Below, piece by piece: positions 1 through 13,273 of a stretch of DNA of 64,000 bases. The translations under genes were made by a program, and so were the position numbers. The first letter of the stretch is position 1. The number at the start of each line of letters is the position of its first letter. The stretch is from Onchocerca lupi (lineage: Eukaryota > Nematoda > Chromadorea > Rhabditida > Onchocercidae): NCBI GenBank assembly GCA_028564675.1, contig JAOVVO010000207.1:1-64000 (forward strand), in the 5' to 3' direction. A model generated the notes under the pieces. The model saw nothing but the letters and a program-made list of their open reading frames with translations, had not been told where the DNA came from and did no database searches.

Positions 1-84
<84 letters not shown>
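1..84. repeat. (TAA)n microsatellite
   Basis: An almost perfect trinucleotide TAA tract runs from the first base to about 84. The window starts inside it, so its true length is unknown. Confidence 0.95.
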
Positions 85-86
<2 letters not shown>

Positions 87-3000
87 TGGTTGTAATAATA
101 AAAAGTAATAATAACAGCAATAACAATAATTAAATAAATAAGAATTAAATAGATAAGGAATGAAATTGAATGAATTAAATCATATAAAAAAAGAGATAGG
201 GAAGTTATTGAAAATGAAATAACTTCAAATAAATAAAGTCATAAAATCTGCTGCAAACTGTACTGTGTATTTTTCATTTCGTAAAAAAAGAAAAGATGAA
301 AGAAACTTTTTTTTTTTTTCGATGATATTTATGTTTTGAATAATAACATTATTAGAGAAATACCATCCAAGCAATATTACTGTTATTATAATGTATGTAT
401 TGCATGTGTTCGGGGAATTTAGATATTCATTAATTCTAAACAAAATGTTGTAGTTGGGTTGACAACAACATGGGTAATGCGTCGGTTGTTTACGGACCAT
501 TTATTCTGCTTAATGGTTGACTGAATGAATCAACATGGAAAGAGGGCACTGATGACGATGACGATGATGAGGCTGATAATTATATCTCAAACCATCATGA
601 ATAAGGTTAGACAGGTAAATTGACTAGTACAATGACCCCCGTCAACAAGTAATCAACCTCGTTAACAACGAAACATCGCTTGCTTATCTGAAGATAGAAT
701 TAATTAAAATTACGAAATGTTACAACTCCAATCTCTTTCATTTATCAAAAGCTTTAATTTGTGAAGGGAAATGTTGCCCAGGAAAGTATTTTAATGCATA
801 TGTGTATATGTGTCTATGTATATTCATCCCTATGTAATGAGAAAGATTTAAATAAATCAAAATTATTTTTAAATTTGAAAAATTGCGGAATAAAATTTTT
901 GAAATAAAATTAAAATATTAGAGATTAGAGAGACTCGATGTGAAAGCTTAACGAACTATATGTCGTATATTTTCAGTTAAATGCTTGCGAAATATTCGGC
1001 AATTTAATTAAAATTTCACTATTCCATATGATTAAATGAAACGAACAAATTTATTGTTATCGAAAATTTACATTTTGTGAAATAACATAATTTAGTTGTT
1101 TGGCATAATGTAATATTTTCTCAGTGATGAAATGATGTCTGAATGGATGATAAGTGGTTACTTCAACGCTATCAACCAATTAAAATTTCATAAAAAGCTA
1201 TTGTTAAGCATAAATAGACTGTTAAATTCATTATTTCAAAATCTTTAAGACTTGCGATAATTCTTAAAGAGCTAGCATTTTGGAAATCTTTGAAATTGTG
1301 AACTGCAAACACTTAGAATTAACAAAAAGAATTTCCAAACTATCAACAAAGAAAAATATAATAATATTTGTGGATTTATTCAATCCTTATGAAAAAAAGT
1401 AAGGGAAAAAAACAATTTTGTGAACGAGCTAGAAATTCATGATAATTAAATATATGAAATGATTAATTCCATTTTAAGTCAAAAATTTTTTTGATTAATT
1501 TGTGAATAAATAATATTATTTAATATGTATAGAAAACGGAAAGTTATTGTTCATATTTCAATCATTCAGCAATACTAATATTTCCAACTATCAAATTAAT
1601 GGAAATGTTTAGAATAAGAAATGAAGGAGAGAAGATAATGACAATAAACATTAAATTTGACTGTCATTGCATAAATCCTGCAAATGCTACTACTATTGAA
1701 GGATAATAAATTGTAATGAGTAAACAAATAATAAGCCATTAAATAACAGCAAAATTAATTATTATATTATCAAACATTTCAATATTTATCAAGGAAAGGA
1801 GAGAAAATTTTAACAATTAATTAGCTTTTTCATCATTAGTTCCTTTATTTTATGTTGCTTTTTTTTTTTTCGGCAATATTAAAAAGAATATGCAATTATC
1901 TTGCTGAAAAATAAAAAAACAATGAGAAAACTTTGCAGCAATTAATTGTTTTAATTGTGATTTGGTAGATTTTCAATAAGCGATTATTTTCATTTTTAAT
2001 TTTTTCATGTACAACTTCGCATTAAAAAAGTGGAAAGATTTATTACTTAAATAAATACAATTAGAATGCATTTATTTAAGCTTTCAAATCTATTTTGTAA
2101 ATGCAACAAATTTCAGATATTGTATTATCGTTTTTTTTTTTTTTTTTGTAATTTAAATATCTAATAAATTAAAGGTTAACTGAATATTATTTCTTTAATT
2201 TAGATATAGCTAATCAGATTGTTCACATAATTGCGAGATAATTGATTTATGAAATGTTTGAGTAAACAATAGATTCAGTGACTCAATGTATACGATAGTA
2301 ATGAGCTTGTCCTGAATGTACAGTTAGGATGAAAAATTCTTGGATTAATTTAAAAATGAATAAATTGCTTGAAAATAATGAAAACAGTATATATCGAAGT
2401 ACAGTCATATTCAAAATTTAGCATTTATTATTGCGAAGCAAATTAATAAGTCAGTAAAGTGTTATGATTTTTAGACATATAACAAAATAACTTGATAAAT
2501 TGATAATCATCCTTTTTTTTTTTTTTTTTTTTTTTTCAATTAGCAATAAGAAACAATTACAATTTCTTTTTGGAATTTTAAGAGATTGAAGATTTTGCAA
2601 TTTTAAATGTCTTTTATTCTAAACTATTATTATCATTATGTCCATTAAGCAAAGGGCGAATTAAGTTAAATTACAAAATCTTTATTTCCTAAAAATCCCT
2701 AATTAAAGAGGAAATTTTAACCAAGAAATCATTGAAATGCATATATTTGATAATCAAATTTTGAAAATTTCGATTTTTTTCTTTGCAGATTATAACGAAT
2801 AATCATTACTAGTCATTATTGCTAATCATTGTTGCTAAATAGATATCATTATTATCGGGCATATTACATTTTTGCTAATGATTGTTAAAAGATATAATTA
2901 AAAAACTATGCATTTGGTTTTTTGTTAGACCAAAGGTGAAAATTAATGAGAAACCAAAGAATCGGGAAATTTGATGCAATTATCCATTCTTGTTATATTC

Positions 3001-3984
3001 ATATTTTATTGCAAAGTTGTAAGTGGATTCAAAAACTGTTAAAATTTAAAGGCAAAATTATTGATTAAAAATAAATGAAATTATTAAAATAATGATAGAA
3101 TTTCAAAGTTTATTGAATATTCCGATTGCTGAAAATACTGAAAAAATAAAAATAGACACGATTATTTAATTACAAAATTATCATAATTTTAGGAGGATAG
3201 ATGAAAATCAATAAAGAAAGCGAAATTAATGAGAAGTAAAAAAATCATGCATAAAATAAGCAAGTAAATCTAATGGTGTAAAATGACAATGAATTTCAAA
3301 ATGAAAAGCAAAACCTCCTAATTTTGAAATTTCAGGAAATCTCTGTTACTTTTTTTTTCTCAAAGATTTTTTCTATAAGCTCACTTATTAACAAATATGA
3401 TACTAAAATTTTTTAATATTTCAGTAATTTTTAACGAATCTTAAGGATTTTCCTCAATTTTTTCGCAGAAATTTTCTGAAATTTATTATTATGATATAAT
3501 TATTATTATGAAGCAATTATTGCGACATACATTATATACTGGAAATAATTAACAAGAATGATGTGGAATAGAAAAAGATAATATGATTGAAATACTGAAA
3601 AAAATTTTTTTTCTTTACAAATGGATGAAATCAATTCCATCCCAAATATTTTTTAGATTATAAGAATTTGAATGCTACCCGATGTGCATTCCGTAAATTT
3701 TCAATTTCATTCTATTCCCTCATCTTTGATTTCTTCTTATATTCATTCTGATATGAAGGAATTATTGAGCAAGGAAAGCAAATTTCAAAAAGAAGTTTAG
3801 CATATAAATATATTTTTGAATGACAGTAGTTACGAATAGATTAAAAAATGTCTGTTTAAAATTATTTAAAATTGATTTGAAATTTTAAGGAGATTTCTTT
3901 AATCTTAGTAACATGAATTTCTTCAGATCTTTTTTAAAATTAAACTTATCTCATTAATTAAACAAGACAATTAAAATTAAATTA
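85..3984. other. AT-rich non-coding stretch
   Basis: About 3.9 kb of very AT-rich sequence with many poly-T/poly-A runs (for example near 2,130 and 2,513). All reading frames are short and low in complexity, and no splice-site-bounded coding segment is recognisable. I see no gene here. The strand and distance of the gene to the left are unknown. Confidence 0.6.
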
Positions 3985-4170
3985 TTGCTATCTTATTATT
4001 ATTATTTATTATCATCATTATTGTTATTATTTATTATTTATTATTATCATTACTATTATTATTTATTCATTATTATTATTGTTTATTATTATTATTATTA
4101 TTTCTTACTATTATTACTTATGATTATTATTATTAGTAGTATTACTATTATTTATTATTATTATCACCAT
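3985..4170. repeat. Degenerate TTA/ATT microsatellite
   Basis: Irregular runs of TTA, ATT and TAT with interruptions such as CATCATTA. The open frame across it encodes only a Tyr/Leu/Ile-rich low-complexity string and is not a gene. Confidence 0.85.
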
Positions 4171-4800
4171 CACAAATTCTATAAAATTAAAAAAATTGAA
4201 AAAAAAATAAACCAGTAACTTAATTATCCGTCGAATATAATTAATTCTAAATTGAAAAATTTAAATCAGAATTTATACACAATAATTTGTCTAATTAGAA
4301 GGGAATACGCAGTGCTTTAAGATTTTGCAGAAGAAAACATCAGAACTCAAGAAATCGAAAACCTATTTATTGATTTATACAATTATACTGCCAGCTCTGC
4401 AAAACAATTGTCGAAGGTCAATGTATATGACTATGTTGTAATTGAATCCAGGATTGCACCATCATCAGTATAAAACAGTGTAAAACCTTAAAACAGCTAA
4501 AGACTATGCCTAAGCCGTATCGGTCATACAATCGTGTCTTTATCAAAAGATAGTAGACTGAATTAAGTATGTGGAAAATTCTCTATCGAAACATAACCAT
4601 TATAACTGATAAATGTAATTTGAAATGCAATTTCTAATCTAATCGGACAATTTTTGTTTTCGTTATTAAATCATATGTTTCCGCATTCCCGCAATTTTTA
4701 CTCAAGAAATCAAATACTGCATTCCATACTTGTCCTATTTGCAAGTTCATCTAAATATCAAGTGCTTTATCGCAAACTTCCACATACGTGCTAGACGATG

Positions 4801-4837
4801 TAAATCACGGGGAACCGGTACAGTAACACGTGATTTA
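4801..4837. repeat. Inverted repeat, 9-bp arms
   Basis: Perfect complementary arms TAAATCACG (4801-4809) and CGTGATTTA (4829-4837) separated by 19 bases. It sits about 30 bases before a second hairpin and about 0.85 kb upstream of BRF1. Confidence 0.7.
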
Positions 4838-4866
4838 GGAATTTCATCAAGCGAGTGTTTGAATGC

Positions 4867-4894
4867 TCGAAGTTTTGCAACATGCAAACTTCGA
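4867..4894. repeat. Hairpin, 12-13 bp stem with 3-base loop
   Basis: Arms TCGAAGTTTTGCA (4867-4879) and TGCAAACTTCGA (4883-4894) pair with a single-base bulge around the loop ACA. It is unusually stable for this AT-rich context. No run of T follows it and no known small-RNA family was recognised. Confidence 0.7.
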
Positions 4895-5682
4895 CCGTGC
4901 AATATACGAATTTGCCTTAAACTCTAAATTAGACAGATTGTTTTGCTGCTAATGACAGGGCGAGCCGAGATACTTCCATATAATACGCAGGAAATATAGC
5001 CTTCCATTTGGAATTCTTATCTATCTTTATTTCATTACTTGTCTGCATTACTCTTTCTACTAATTTAAGAGATTTTTTAAAATTCACGTGAAAACTGCAA
5101 TTTATTTATTGATCGTTAGATTTTTTTTTTCAGAATTTATATGATTATTATATTTTCAGAATCATAATTGTTCTTATTGAGAAGTAGCTTAAGTTCTCTT
5201 TTAAGAAAACATGTTAATAATGGCGTTTGAAATTGGGGATGGTAAGAAAAAAAAAACTGTTATCAATTTAAAGACAATCCTGTCTAAGGTTCAAAATCTT
5301 TGTTGTAAAAAAGTCACATTTCATTATTTCTTTCATTTCGAGAAATAAGATAAATCAAATTTGACTAGATAGTTATTGCTGAAGCGGTATTTTATATTTC
5401 CGTTCTTTTTGGGTTCGAATTCACCTAGTATGCGGTTGATTTACTATTCCGGTCTAGGTCAAGAATTTTAAAAGATTTTTTCATATATCAAAGATTCGGG
5501 AATCGTTTTCTTTGTTCGTTTATCATTTTTCATATGAAGCTATTTGCAGTATTTTATGCGCGCTACTTTTCTCTTAATATTTCCTTTGACGGATTTGCAA
5601 TTTTTTGATCAAAATCCGGATTTTCCCAATAATTAACAGGAATTTTTTCTCATTTTATTTTATTTTTTTTTTTTTTTTTTGA

Positions 5683-7882
5683 ATGAACCGAAAATGCCCA
5701 AATTGTGGTAGTTCGGAAATTGACGATGATTCGGCTCGTGGTGATTCCACATGTATGGGTTGTGGTACGGTATTGGAAGAGTCAACTATTGTTTCGGATG
5801 TGGCGTTTCAAGAAAATTCCGGTGGTGGTCATTCCTTAGTGGGTAAGTTGTTCGTCTTCATGGAATATCTGTAATATTTCCGGAGCAGTCCGGACAATTT
5901 CAAAGAATAAGGGCAAATAATTTTGCATGATAAAAAAAGAAGAGAATGCCATAGTATCAATTCATTTGCTATCCAATCTTAATTTGCAATATAAATACGT
6001 TATATATTTGAAGTTGCTGTAATGTTTTATGCGATGTTCAGGTCAATTTATTTCAAAAGAACGTGGTCAGCCAACAAACCTTTCTGGCGTACCCGGTTTA
6101 TCACATCAGGAATCCCGGGAAATCACCTACTACAAAGGAAGGAAATTGATCGAAGAAGTAAAAAAATAATTGGATTAAATAAGTTGCATTTAAATCTTGA
6201 GTGATTACATTCCAGCATACTTTTGGTTTATTGCATCAGTGCTTTCAGATAGCTTAAAATATTGATGTATGCAAATTGGTAATTTATTTATTACTTTCTG
6301 TTTGTGAAATTTGTTGTAGTTATTGTTTGAAGAAATTTGTGAAAAGAGAAATCGAGTTTCATCAGTATTATATTCTATCGAATTTTAGTAATGTTTTTTT
6401 CATATTTAACTTGTATTTACAGATAGCAAGTCAACTGCGGATTAATCAGCACTGTGTTAATACAGCATTTAATTTCTTTAAAATGTGTGTTTCACGTAAT
6501 TTTACTCGTGGACGTGTACGATCACACGTTGTAGCAGCGTGTTTATATATGACTTGTCGGCTGGAAAATACCGCACATTTATTGCTAGATTTCAGCGATA
6601 TTACTCAGGTATCTTCCATAAAATTTGCTCACCTTACCACCAACATTAAGATTTCATTGAAAATGTTCGTCGAAAGTAAGAATCTTTCTTTATTATATGA
6701 TGTTTTTTGTTATTATTTCCGAAATAATCGGCTTTCAACTCGACACTTCCTCGGTTTCAGATATAGCAGTCTGCCGGAAATGATTTTTATGATTTGCTAC
6801 AGTGTCTGTAATAACTTTACTCCGTTAATTTCTTGTCATTTCACATCTTGATAACAACGTAAATCAAGGAATATTTCCTTTTTCTTTACGTTTACTGAAA
6901 TCTTACAGGTTAATGTGTTCGATTTGGGCCGAACACTGAATTTTTTGACACGCTCGTTAAAAATAAATCTTCCAACGACAGATCCTTGCATGTATATATT
7001 ACGTTTTGCAGTTTCGCTCGATTTTGGTGCTAAACAAAAAGAAGTCAGTATTTTTGAAAAATTTTTATTGTTAAGTTAAATTCTTTCACACGATTTAATC
7101 TTGGCGCAATTTTAGCAGCAATTCATATGAGACGAATGATAGCTATAGTTTATGATTGTTGAACTTCACACAACATCCTGATACAAATGGATTTTTACTT
7201 TCAAGAATTGGATTCAGGGAGATGCCGTTTTCTACTAACAGCAATGAGCAGAATGGGAAAGGGAAAAGATGGAATTCTTGTACAAAGAAATTACTTAAAA
7301 TAGATTTTCAAAAATTTAATTCAAACTTGTTATTTTATGTTAAATATATCATTTATTTAGCCTGCCAGGGTTTTAAAGTTTTGAGTTCTTTTCAAAAACT
7401 TAGCGGAATAATAAAGACCTTTTCGTAGTAATTCTCAAATTTCAAATTTCATTACGATTAACTATCGCTTATTATGATATTAACGTTTACTATGATTGCT
7501 TCTTCAGGTGGTATCTTTAGCAGCCCGACTGGTACAACGAATGAAACGTGACTGGATAGCAACGGGAAGACGACCAAGTGGCCTTTGTGGTGCAGCATTA
7601 TTGCTTGCAGCCAGATGCTACAATTTTAATCGAACGGTTGCCGATGTTGTACGTGTTGTGCATATTAGTGAAGCCGTTGTTAAGAAACGTCTTGATGAAT
7701 TCGGACAAACTCCGTCGAGCACATTAACAATTGATGAATTTACATCAGTGGATTTAGTAAGCCTCAATTTTTAGTGAAAAAGCATTTAATGTATTTTTCC
7801 TCTAAATTGTACTTTTCAAATAGCGCGATTGATATAGTAAGATTTTTGTTTTTTCCATCGTATTTTCTAAATTAGAAAATTC

Positions 7883-7920
<38 letters not shown>

Positions 7921-10900
7921 GTTTTCTTTCAGGAACACTGCGAAGATCCTCCAGCATTTCGCGAATCACGTCGTAAAGCACGTGAGATGCAATTACAGAA
8001 AGAAGAGGAAGCACTGAGGAAGATAGAACTTGAGGTTTGTTGATACATCTGGAAACTTACTAAAAAAAAGGAATCCTTCAATTTTTATTTCTAATCTTTG
8101 TTCTGACAGTTATACTGTGAACAGCAAATATTAGGAGCTTGCCTAACTGAAATGTGCTGTTTGTTCTAAATTCCGAAGAAGGATTTGTACTATTCATAAG
8201 TACAATACTAAGCAAAGAAAGTTGCAGTTTAAATCAGCCAGTCAAATAGGAATAGATTTACTGTTATAGTTTTCTAGATTTCGAAATGCAAAATTAAGTT
8301 TTAGATGCCCCCAATGGAGGCGGAAGTTGAAAGAGCTCTTGAAAAGCGGCGAAAAGAACGTTTCAAACGAACACAATATGCACGAATGATGAGTGGTTCG
8401 TTAGGATCTGAATCAGATGAACTTACTCCAGCGGATGCTGTAGTGCGAAATGAAATCGTTGATTTAGTCTTTTCTGCTGCAAGAAATGCTACTCCACTGT
8501 AAGTAAAGCTCTTTTTTCTGCACTTTTTAAATTTTTTTCTGCTAAATCACGTGATCTTGATCAACCAGTACGTTTAATACGGAGCATCGTTATAGTTCCG
8601 ATGCTGGCATGTCATCCACTTATGCACCTTCATTGGTTAGTCTTGGGATAACACCATTTAAAAGCGAAATGGAATCGAGTACTGAAGCTAAAAGTGAGAA
8701 ATTCAGCAATAATGGGGAACTTGATTTAGAAGGTGAAGTTTTTTTTCCGATAAGTGAAGTTTCAGTAAAGGATATTGTCTAGTTTTCGCTTTCAGCATCT
8801 CTTAACTGTGATACTGTGATAGCTATGATAAATAGCGAGATAATCAATCTTGAACACTTGAAAGACAAGATCAATTTTTACTCATATGTTATGTAAAATC
8901 TGCAATTACTTCTCGCTTGCAAAGTCTCTTTTTGTTGAATGATTGAACAGTTTTAAGAGACAGGACCAGTTTTCATTCATATTTTGAATTTGTGAATTTT
9001 CCATGGAGTTATAATATTATTGCAGGAATTGATGATAATGAAATTGATACATATATACTAACCAAAGAGGAAGTAGATTTGAAAACTCGTTTTTGGATGA
9101 AATTAAATGGGGAACATTTGAAAGAAATGGAGCGACGGTAAAACTTGATTCGTAGTTATTTTGCTTAGCTCAAAAATAGCGATATAATCAGCCTTAATTG
9201 AATAATAAAATGAAGGGAAATTATAAAGAAAGACTATCAAGATTCGAAGTAATGACCACCATATGTTTGAATCTTCTCGACTTTCTACGTAAAATTTCAC
9301 AATCTTTCTAGAATATACATATATTTCTTTTTTAGACGTCATGAAAGGGAAGAAGAAGAACGTGAAAAAGATATTTCAACCAAAAAACGACGGCGAACAA
9401 ATGGTATCCGTAAAAAAGAGCCTATCGTAGCTGCAACTGCACAGGAAGCAATGGAAAAAGTTATACATGTAAATTTTCATAAGCAGAATTGTTTTTGTGA
9501 CATTATATTTCCGAAAAAAGCGACAAATATTAAATGAAACTGTAGGGGGAAGGCTATAAGAATCATATACAGAATCATTTTTAAGCAGTTCATTCCAAGA
9601 TAACAATTCATTTCAAAATGAACTGGCAATTAGTCGAATAATTTCCCCTTTAATACAGAATTTTTTGCAAAATTTGCAGGAAAAGAAACTTTCAAATAAA
9701 ATAAACTACGATATCCTAAAAGAAATTGAGGATGCGGATGAAATTGTCATTAAATCTGAAATAGAGACTAGTACAAGTGATCCGAAGGAAGAAGCCAGTG
9801 GAATTATCGATCGCATGGTCTTTTTTTTTTCTCTTTCATTTTAGGTCTACCTTTTCGTAATTCATCCTTTCAAAAAAGAACGAATTGAATTAGGCGATTA
9901 GTATTTCTCAAAAATAGAAAAACTTCCCGTAAAATCTGATCTTCTGGAATTTCAGTTGAATGTTAGTTGTATTTCCCGGTCCTCATCATTATCACTGTTA
10001 ATGGAGTTTTTTGGAATAAAATCACTTTTTTTTTCTTTTAATTTTTAGTCCTCTTTACTTCTGTTTATAATAATCCATCTGATATCTATCGTAGACTGAA
10101 AATCAACTAACAGGTTAGAAGTGATCCAACAAAGTCAAAGTAAAATCAATGACAGATATATTTTTAAGTGTTTATCTGGTTCCAGAATTTTTAAGTTCAA
10201 GATGTTTTGCTTTCATGGTATAAATTTTGAACCGTTTTGTTTCAGTTATTTAAGGATAGTAGAAATCTCACGTTGAGAACAGGAAAAACTTTGAAAACTC
10301 GCAAATCTTTTCGGCCGAATGTCAACCTCGCAACGAAAAGAGCGGTTGAACAAACAATTTCCGTAATAGCTGCATCAACTGTTGTCCAAAAAAATGTCTG
10401 TCAGAAGGAAAAAGGTAAAATTTACGAAGTGTTTTTACATTTTGTGATTTTTTCTGTTCAAAGAAGTGATTCTGATGAATAAAAGTTTTTGCATGTTAGG
10501 AATCTCAATTTATGTGAATTTTTGAATAATGCTGAAGACTGCATTAGTAAGGAAGGAAAACATTGTTTGAAATATTGAAGTGCAGCAGTGTATTGAGAAA
10601 CTGATTCCCATTAAGAAAATTATGAGTTACGGTTTGAGTCTGCAAAGCCTTAGCGTAATATATCGTATTCCAGAATCCATGAAAGAATTATTTATAACGA
10701 ATGAGGAAGATAAATTGCTTGTTGGCGGAATGGAGACAAACAAAAGGTAGTTAAAGCTTGCTTACTTCGAACAAAAAATGCTTGAAAATCCATTTATTGA
10801 TAAGTCGATGATATTTATGTTGTGTAATGCTGAAACATTTAGTTTTATTTATAGAAAATGGACTGCAGTTCAGTATCAACCAACAAACAGTAATATTAGT

Positions 10901-11790
10901 GCTACTACAACAGAAACTAGCATATCTTCTATTGGAATGGAGCATTGTAACATATCTACTTCACAGCATGAAACAGATGAAGTGGATTCTATCCAAGCTG
11001 GAACCTCTGATTCAAATACAAAGTTTCCGGCGAGTGTTGGTTGCGTTATGAGAAAAAGAAAACCAAGGAAATCATATGTGGGAAAAAACTCCGAATCAGT
11101 TGATTTTAATTCTAAAAATGCCATTCTAGCAGAAGCAGTAAGCAATAGCTCATCAGAAAAACCGAGAATGATTAAAACAAGATATGCAAAGATGCGGCCA
11201 AATTTGAAATCCATTCAGAAATCTGAGAAGTCTACCGGTCAAGGTGGTCAACAGTCATCTTTAGTAGTTGTATCCGAGGTTCCACGAGAAACTAGCATTG
11301 AGCATGAGGGTAAGCAGCAAAAGAAAGGAGATACAGAAGTCTCTTCAACATCTGCGAGTTCAGGAATAGAAACCATAAGCGCTGAAGATGTTAGCAAAGA
11401 GTCACTGGCGCAAGGTATGAGTAAAATTTATTCCGCAAAAACGGAAATGAACAAAGATATTACAATTAGAAAAACAAGAAGTCGGTATCTGAAAATGAAA
11501 CCCAACTTACTGAAACGAGCCGAAACAAAACCAAGCAAGGTAATGTGAATTGCTAATCGAATCGGCAAATGCAATATCTTAATTCGATGATTTCCTTTTT
11601 CAGTTCTAGAATTGAAAACTATCTGGTATTGACTGGATTGGTAGAGTCTCGTTCTTTCTTTTTAATTATTATTAATTATGCTTTTGCATATAACGGTATT
11701 TTCCACTTAGGGATGCTCTTTTATCTTTTGCAGAAATTTCCTTGTTTCAGAAACGTTGAGAAATTGTTGGATTTTGCTTTTGAAGAATGA
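5683..11790 (+). CDS. brf-1: TFIIIB subunit BRF1 (RNA polymerase III initiation factor)
   Basis: BRF1 bridges TBP and RNA polymerase III at tRNA and 5S promoters. Exons read in phase: 5683-5842, 6042-6157, 6423-6608, 6909-7043, 7508-7756, 7933-8034, 8305-8498, 8569-8732, 9026-9137, 9336-9468, 9680-9817, 10246-10414, 10674-10746, 10855-11539, and a tentative last exon 11734-11790. The total is about 890 aa. The N-terminus is a zinc ribbon with Cys5, Cys8, Cys24 and Cys27. Two TFIIB-type cyclin repeats follow (about residues 93-282), with landmarks FNFFKM, RGRVRSHVVAACLY, RMKRDW, TGRRPSGLCGAALL and LTIDEF. The BRF1-specific domain (residues about 436-530) contains DTYILTKEEVDLKTRFWMKL and EKKLSNKINYDIL. 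The Ser/Thr-rich C-terminal exon is poorly conserved but carries repeated K-T-R...K-M-x-P-N-L motifs. The exon-11 donor (GTCTTT) is weak, and the last exon is a choice among several acceptors. Confidence 0.95.
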
Positions 11791-13092
11791 ATAATAGAAC
11801 AATCTTGATCTGTGACATCAATGCTTATTTTAGGCATGTCTGCTCAATGTAAGTAATATCTTTTTATTACGAAGTTTTCATACGTGTATTATTGCTAACG
11901 TACATCTAAATATTTTACATAAATTTGTGCATATCCTACATAAGTAAAAACATGTAGATAAATATTATGTGGTTTAAGAGGTGATGTTTCTAATTTTTTG
12001 CTAAGTAAGGAATTGTAAGAGAAAAAAAAAAAAAAAAAAAAACGAGAAAATTAATTGAAGAATAAAAGCGCAAAATAGGATAACGTAGAATTTTGGGGTG
12101 AAACTAACGAAGAAGTTATAAGATTTCACAGAATATTATGCAGTTTCACTGATTTCTCTGCGTCACGATTTGAGGATTAGAAAGATTCAGATTGAGAAAA
12201 ATCTCACGAAAGATCATTTTCTGCATAGTGGTGCTCCGGTCCTCATGTATCAAATGTTGCATGTGAATATTGAAATATGGGTTTGGCCGAACTCTGATGC
12301 CGCATTTAGTTTCATTGTATTTTTTTTATACTGATCAAATTTTGCGTAATATCTAGTATTTTTTCAATTTCCAGAATTTACACTTTTAGCAGTATTTCAT
12401 GATTTCTCAAGATGCAATCATTAGTGATATTTAGGACCTCCTTTTAAAAAAGAAAATGATGTCAATCTGTGATGCTGAGCATTTTTTCATGAATTTTCAA
12501 GGTAATTTCATTCTCCTAAGCGAATGAATAATGTGTCTTGGATTAATAAATCATTAATGAATAATGCTTATGTGCAGCCAAAACACTTTTGGTATTCTAA
12601 TCATGCAAATTATTTGTTTAAGAGGAAGAATTGTTTAATTTCATTGATACCTTTAATTCATGCCACGTACACTTCTTGAAACTATTAAGCTGTGATAATT
12701 TTACATAGCAGAATATGCAGAACGATGGTGTTTAGATGTCATTTTCGAAATAAATCAAACTAATTCGTTTTTAACAGATCAGAAATCCCTTACATCATTA
12801 TTTTCTATTCCAGAGCATTCGGCAATTTTAAAATATAATTGATAATTTCTGTTGTTTGGAATTTTTCATTTGATACAGACAATTTTCATATGATAAGGGA
12901 AATAGAGAAAAATTTTACTTTTTACAGTTGATATATTGATTAATAATTATCCGGAAATGATACGTCGTATTGAATGAAAGCGGGAATATAGGTGAACGAT
13001 ATCGAAACATCACGACGATTTAACCAATCAGGATTCTAATTTCATGGTATAGACTAACTGCGTAAAAATTTTACGGAAAATTCCGGAAAACC
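11791..13092. other. Convergent intergenic region between BRF1 and the SOSS-B-like gene
   Basis: This region holds the 3' flanks of two convergent genes. An A tract lies near 12,023. No coding segment bounded by splice sites was found. A hairpin at 13093-13155 is listed separately. Confidence 0.5.
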
Positions 13093-13155
13093 ATGGAAAT
13101 CCCTTTAGTGGGTATTAATCGACGCGTAAGACGTGAGCATCAAAGGGACTTCCAT
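13093..13155. other. Imperfect 18-bp hairpin, possible small-RNA precursor
   Basis: Arm 13093-13110 (ATGGAAATCCCTTTAGTG) pairs with 13138-13155 (CATCAAAGGGACTTCCAT). There are two mismatches and one G-U pair, and the loop is 27 bases. Because the pairing is symmetric, either strand could be transcribed. It lies about 120 bp beyond the stop codon of the minus-strand SOSS-B-like gene. The stem is shorter than most animal pre-miRNAs and I do not recognise the family. Confidence 0.35.
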
Positions 13156-13273
13156 CGGGAAATTTACTTTAAATGGATATAACAAAGTTTGTATTCGTTT
13201 GTTAACACTTGTGTTTTTTGCAGCACTAAACTAAATTTTCTCTTTTTTTGAGACCTTGAACTGTAATTAAAAG

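Larger units (their letters stand above)
4171..5682. promoter_or_regulatory. Upstream region of BRF1
   Basis: Non-coding sequence before the BRF1 start codon. It contains two adjacent hairpins (4801-4894), annotated separately. A possible trans-splice acceptor, TTAACAG at about 5633-5639, lies 44 bases before the ATG and is followed by a long T tract. No TATA-type promoter could be identified with confidence. Confidence 0.4.

Noticed and set aside
5405..5460. GGGTTCGAATTC as a tRNA T-arm
   Set aside because: No acceptor stem, D-arm or anticodon arm can be placed around it. No tRNA was found anywhere in the window by eye.
6276..6851. Long plus-strand frame of 191 codons
   Set aside because: It is BRF1 exon 3 read through into both flanking introns. 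Only 6423-6608 is coding.
11580..11590. BRF1 last exon starting at TTTTTCAG 11583
   Set aside because: It would end at once (TTC TAG). This is possible but less informative than 11734-11790. The real 3' end needs transcript data.
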